Source of the DNA: Byssochlamys sp. IMV 00236
Taxonomy: Eukaryota > Ascomycota > Eurotiomycetes > Eurotiales > Thermoascaceae
Direction of reading: 5' to 3'
NCBI GenBank assembly: GCA_001931875.2
Contig: MSJH02000113.1
Location: 1-21,859 of the forward strand
Length of the DNA stretch: 21,859 bases
Below, in pieces: positions 18,541 through 21,859 of this stretch. The position numbers and the translations under genes are program-made. The notes below the pieces were generated by a model. It ran no database searches, had not been told where the DNA came from, and saw only the letters and a list, made by a program, of their open reading frames with translations. How positions within the stretch are numbered: the stretch's first letter is position 1; every line of letters begins with the position of its first letter.

Positions 18541-18980
18541 CTATTTTATTTTTAATGCGCGTTGTAATTGATCAAGGGCCTTGTCCACAGACTTGCTAAT
18601 AGGTCAAGTATTAGTTTCACTCTTAATAGTATTTATTATGCTTGTACATTTGTCTTGCAAGTTCCTGCAGTTGTAACAGATCCTTATCGAGCTCATCACA
18701 ATGAGTAATCAGCTCAATAGATTTCCTAGTGCTTGCCTCTAGTTCTTCACACAAATGCTGTGTACTTGACAAGTAGACATGTCCTAACTCAGTTGTTGAT
18801 GTTGGCATCTGTGTAGTTATTAGGGACACGAAAACAAACTCTTTGGTTTTTATTGTTTCCTACTTGCTGCATTTGTTCTTGGACTTTTGAAACATGATCT
18901 ACAAACTGCTGAAATAATTGTCGTGATTTTGACTCGAGTGATTCAAAAAAGTCCAAGTCAATATTTGCTTCTTGTGACAT
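18541..18980 (-). CDS. Small coiled-coil protein, BORCS6-like (BORC subunit)
   Basis: Three exons on the minus strand: 18980-18864, 18808-18648, 18595-18541 (333 nt, 110 residues). Introns of 55 and 52 bp are GT-AG, and the second has a good ACTAAT branch site. The protein is almost entirely amphipathic helix: FFESLESKSRQLFQQFVDHV, then YLSSTQHLCEELEASTRKS, then the most conserved part THCDELDKDLLQLQELARQI followed by KSVDKALDQLQRALKIK. The C/DELD...LxxLARQIKxVxxxLDxLE pattern matches the C-terminal domain of BORCS6/lyspersin, a BORC component that positions lysosomes or vacuoles. Other BLOC-1/BORC helical subunits look similar, so the exact subunit is uncertain. The first ATG is used; unspliced translation masks both the true middle and the C-terminus. 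It is convergent with the Nrp1-like gene. Confidence 0.62.
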
Positions 18981-19321
18981 TGGAGTGAAAAATAAAGACA
19001 GAGAAAGAAGGGACCTTTCTTTTAAAATATTTTAAAAGAGGACTGTAAAAGACAAGACCTTCTCTGTAAGTACTTTATTTTTAAAAGTGTTTCACTCACG
19101 ATAGAGACTTTTTAAGCAACTTTATGACCTGTTTAAAAAAAATAAGGTCTCATGAAATGATATTTAGTATCTATTCAAAACAAGGGGTGGCCTCAGCATT
19201 GCTTCAAAATAACCAAAGCCTATCTTTATTTTTTCTTACACAGAAAGTCTAACTATCCTCGCCAGCTGGGGGTGTTGTCAGCAAAGAGTATAATGTATAC
19301 GTAACATTAGAAAAGCGATTT
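18981..19321. other. Gap between the BORCS6-like gene and MULE copy 2
   Basis: No coding block. It includes the presumed BORCS6-like promoter with a 22-bp perfect palindrome (19018-19039) about 38 bp upstream of the start codon, and AT-rich sequence that leads to the 3' end of the MULE fragment. Confidence 0.45.
19018..19039. repeat. 22-bp perfect palindrome
   Basis: TCTTTTAAAATATTTTAAAAGA reads the same on both strands. It lies 38 bases upstream of the BORCS6-like ATG. It is AT-rich, so it may be a chance cruciform-prone sequence rather than a protein site. Confidence 0.6.
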
Positions 19322-20145
19322 ACTTATTTTGTCCCCCTTTCTGAACTTTAAAATTTGGAGCGGCTGACTTGTATGAAAGCTGCATCTCTTCATTTGCTGA
19401 CAACAACTGTCTTAGTTCATTATTTATTTGTATCAGTCTGTTGTTATTTTCAGATGTTAATTGTATACGACTTTCTAAAGAATGTCTGCATACATTCGTG
19501 ATGTTTGTCAACACCTCATCCGTTCTATCTCCAGCGTCAGATGGTACTTCTGATTGAAGCACATCAGGGCTATCAGCAACTGCTTCACTATGATCATTCT
19601 CTACAATATTCTGGATAAGTGTGGTTTCACCCATCATATGAGTTCGCAAGCTAGAGTCAATTTCTAGGTAATGTCGTAAGTACACTGTAGCATTTCTCTT
19701 ATTACTGACGTGACAATCTACCTTGGCTGTAAACCACACAGCTTTTATCGAAGCGATAAGCCAAATACATATGCTTACAGGCGCGCTTATTTCGTTGAAA
19801 TACTATACAGTTACATGCAGTTATCATTCCTTGCTCAGTTGATATACTGTATACAACTTCCGTCGTGAAACACTCGATAATATAGCAAACTTCTTCTTCA
19901 ATATACACTTTCTGAACCATATCTTCTAATGGCAACTCATTGATCTCTTCTGCTGTAACATTCTCTTTCTTGCCTCTTTAGTCTCTGAGCTCATACGTCC
20001 GATGTAAGCAGCCATCCTTGCGGTATTGTGCATAAAATCGGCATGAACACCATCAACCAAGATAAAGATTAATCGATCTAGCCTTCTGTTTCTCTTTCTT
20101 TGTAAGTAGTTTGTCTCCAACTGATTGTGCCAACTCACTCTAAGT
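19322..20145 (-). pseudogene. MULE-type transposase C-terminal fragment with SWIM finger, copy 2
   Basis: The inverted partner of the 14905-15727 fragment. Minus-strand frames encode VSWHNQLETNYLQRKRNRRL, DRLIFILVDGVHADFMHNTA and IGRMSSETKEARKRM. A one-base deletion relative to copy 1 follows, then INELPLEDMVQKVYIEEEVC and an intact SWIM finger (CNC, nine residues, CKH: TACNCIVFQRNKRACKHMYL). A shift after GRLSRQ is shared with copy 1. The coiled-coil tail is 19739-19320, containing NATVYLRHYLEIDSSLR and ENNNRLIQINNELRQLLSAN. The tail is longer than in copy 1, which lacks about 15 codons there. SWIM fingers of this CxCxnCxH type sit C-terminal to the DDE core in MULE/FAR1 transposases; that core is absent here. 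Confidence 0.7.
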
Positions 20146-20714
20146 AATAGTTTTTAAAATAAAACATAAATGTCGGGTATATGCTGAATTTTTGAATGAA
20201 ATGGTCGATCTTTCTAGTATACAGCTCTGCTACTTTCCTACATCGTCGTCTTTACTTAGGTAATGACTAGCTGATATCTGATCTTCTTGCTCTTTTACTG
20301 CAAAGCCAATATAGTCGCTTGTTCCATGTAGGATGGCAATCATACAAGGCTTTCCAAAGATACCCATCGTGGTCTTGCTCTAGCTTTATTCAACTCTTGA
20401 TGTATAATTTTCCACAATCACTTTTTTGTTAACAAACCATCTGAAGGTTCCTATACATATAATCCTCTTTCTAATATAAGAACATCATTAAGATACCAAT
20501 TCTGTCAATATACTTTTAATTCACATTTGTTCTGCTTTAAATATACATCACTGCAAGCTTGATAAGAAAATTTATAAAAGTTAATCGTTTTTCTGACATT
20601 CAACAATTACGTTGTCAAAAAAGTTGTTCAAAGCATTCGGCAAAACAAAACTGTTGTCGTATCTTTCTTATTTTCTTTCATTCGTAATATCAACATGCCT
20701 CGTAAAGTGTTCAT
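20146..20714. other. Gap with weak minus-strand coding traces
   Basis: On the minus strand about 20368-20255 there is a 38-codon open stretch beginning MGIFGKPCMIAILHGTSDYI and ending at TAG, preceded by broken frames (NKKVIVENYTSRVE). I do not recognise it. It may be mobile-element debris. The rest is AT-rich with no visible signal. Confidence 0.35.
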
Positions 20715-21246
20715 ATGTACTACATCTTACATGAATCTCTAATAAGCTGTATAGGTAAAAGAGCTTTATCCTCTACAAACACTCTTCCATTACCTAAAAA
20801 ACAAAAAACTATAAAAGATATTGTTCTAAATCCTTCAGATAAATATATTTCGAGAAGATACAAACTATCTTCTTTATTAAAAAATGACTATAAAGAATAT
20901 CGTGTAAGAATAAAACCTAAAATCATAAGCACCTTTACTGTTATGGATAATATTAAATAACTATACTTTTATGCATAGCAAATACTTCGACAAGTATCAG
21001 AAGAGTTCTCAATCTTGAGAGCAGATGCAATGAACTTTGGTCTTTTTATAGTGAGCAAATGGATTGAAAAATGGTTTTTCTAGCAGTGACTTTCCGTTGA
21101 TTATGACGCCCAAGCTTTGGACTCATTTGTATCGAAAACTAGCAGACGATAAAGACAAGTGTAATGAAAGAGTTGTAAGTCAAAGCTATATCAAATCCTT
21201 AATTATTAATGAAATGTATATAGAAATTCTCCAAGAATATCAATGA
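20715..21246 (+). pseudogene. Broken reading frames of unknown origin
   Basis: Three consecutive plus-strand pieces look like parts of one decayed protein. They are KRALSSTNTLPLPKKQKTIK with SSLLKNDYKEYRVRIKPKII (to 20960), VSEEFSILRADAMNFGLFIV with SKWIEK (about 20988-21075), and, after a one-base shift, FSSSDFPLIMTPKLWTHLYR with KLADDKDKCNE, ending at TGA 21244-21246. The pattern of a basic N-terminus followed by an all-helical segment recalls the N-terminal regions of Mucorales mobile-element proteins, including Fanzors. No diagnostic motif is present, so no family is assigned. Confidence 0.35.
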
Positions 21247-21859
21247 TTGTTTTGAAGAATTTGATTCCACAAGAAGATCTCCTGAAACAAAAGGTAGGCA
21301 CTATAACATTTACCATTTTAGCACTAAACGGTTTTCAATAGAATATTTATATAGCATACCTGTCTTGGACCGTTTGCATGCACCAATATTGAACATCTAT
21401 ACTTCTTCCATTATACAAAGCAATTTAAAATAACCTAGTCAATTTATGTAATCTTATTTTGTTTTGAAGATATTTCTTTGCATCTTACACAAAACGTAAA
21501 CTTGTACATACTTCGAGTCCTTTTGGGGTTCCTTCGAGGCCTTAGGAAAAGCACAAACCAATCATTTAATCCTAGAACCATTGGTAAATTAATATTTTAC
21601 CTTTTATGCTGTGTCATCTTACAGTAATATATTAACAACCAAAGCTGCGAAAAGCATCGGGCTCTACAAAGAATACAAGGATGCCAATATTGAACTAGAA
21701 GGATTTGAATCACAACACAAGTATGTTATAAAAAATGCTTCTAAATGCGAAATTATAAATTATCTCATCTAGCAAAATACTTGGCATATATAAAGATGTA
21801 TTTAACAATGATACCTTTGAATCAATTTCTGATTATACATATGCCAAAAACAACTCTGC
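21247..21859 (+). other. Right edge: possible partial gene
   Basis: Stretches of protein-like sequence occur near the edge. NILTTKAAKSIGLYKEYKDA with NIELEGFESQH (about 21627-21719) is followed by a plausible GT-AG intron (about 21721-21774). That intron is phase-compatible with KILGIYKDVFNNDTFESISD, which continues to the window end. Joining to anything upstream fails by phase at the TTACAG acceptor. It could be the start of a gene continuing beyond the window or more relic sequence. I do not recognise it. Confidence 0.3.

Noticed and set aside
1..21859. CRISPR arrays, rRNA or tRNA genes
   Set aside because: No spaced direct repeats, no rRNA core sequence and no tRNA-like B-box/cloverleaf was seen on either strand by eye; a tRNAscan or Rfam search was not possible.

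Overview
The window reads as nuclear DNA of an early-diverging fungus, most probably a Mucoromycota (Mucorales-type) species. It is AT-rich. The genes are split by many canonical GT-AG introns of about 46-85 bp, often with a CTAAC/CTAAT-like branch site, and intergenic spaces are short. The conserved proteins are fungal-type, and decayed Fanzor (eukaryotic TnpB-like) and MULE-type mobile-element sequence fills the spaces between housekeeping genes. The species assignment is an inference; no marker gene was compared.

Layout, left to right. 64-1137 (+): 3' part of a KDM2/Jhd1-type JmjC histone demethylase. 1280-3758: mobile-element debris, with a short minus-strand Fanzor remnant (B), a 27-codon transposase HTH scrap, and a nearly full-length plus-strand Fanzor pseudogene (A). 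4413-5745 (+): PP2C phosphatase (PTC2/3 type, 6 exons), convergent with TAD2, the tRNA adenosine-34 deaminase (5905-6601, -, 4 exons). 6729-7222 (+): an unrecognised, possibly frameshifted gene. 7319-8784 (+): TFIIE alpha (6 exons), whose stop codon overlaps that of the convergent PalA/Rim20-like BRO1 protein (8781-11574, -, 9 exons). 11812-13446 (-): the proteasome ATPase RPT1 (7 exons).

The right third is a second mobile-element zone. It holds a minus-strand Fanzor remnant (C, 14013-14880), cut off by a plus-strand MULE/SWIM transposase fragment (14905-15727). An Nrp1-like RNA-binding protein follows (15822-17631, +), with an apparently dead ERI1-type exonuclease domain, an RRM and three RanBP2 zinc fingers. 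Next come an HTH remnant, a small BORCS6-like coiled-coil gene (18541-18980, -), and a second MULE fragment in inverted orientation (19322-20145, -). The right edge carries undefined, partly decayed reading frames.

The intact genes are unrelated housekeeping functions (chromatin, signalling, tRNA editing, transcription initiation, pH signalling/ESCRT, proteasome, RNA binding, lysosome positioning) and do not form a pathway. The most unusual content is the pile-up of at least three distinct Fanzor relics (RNA-guided nuclease homologues) in 22 kb, together with MULE transposase fragments. All exon boundaries below were worked out by eye from splice signals, reading phase and family conservation.
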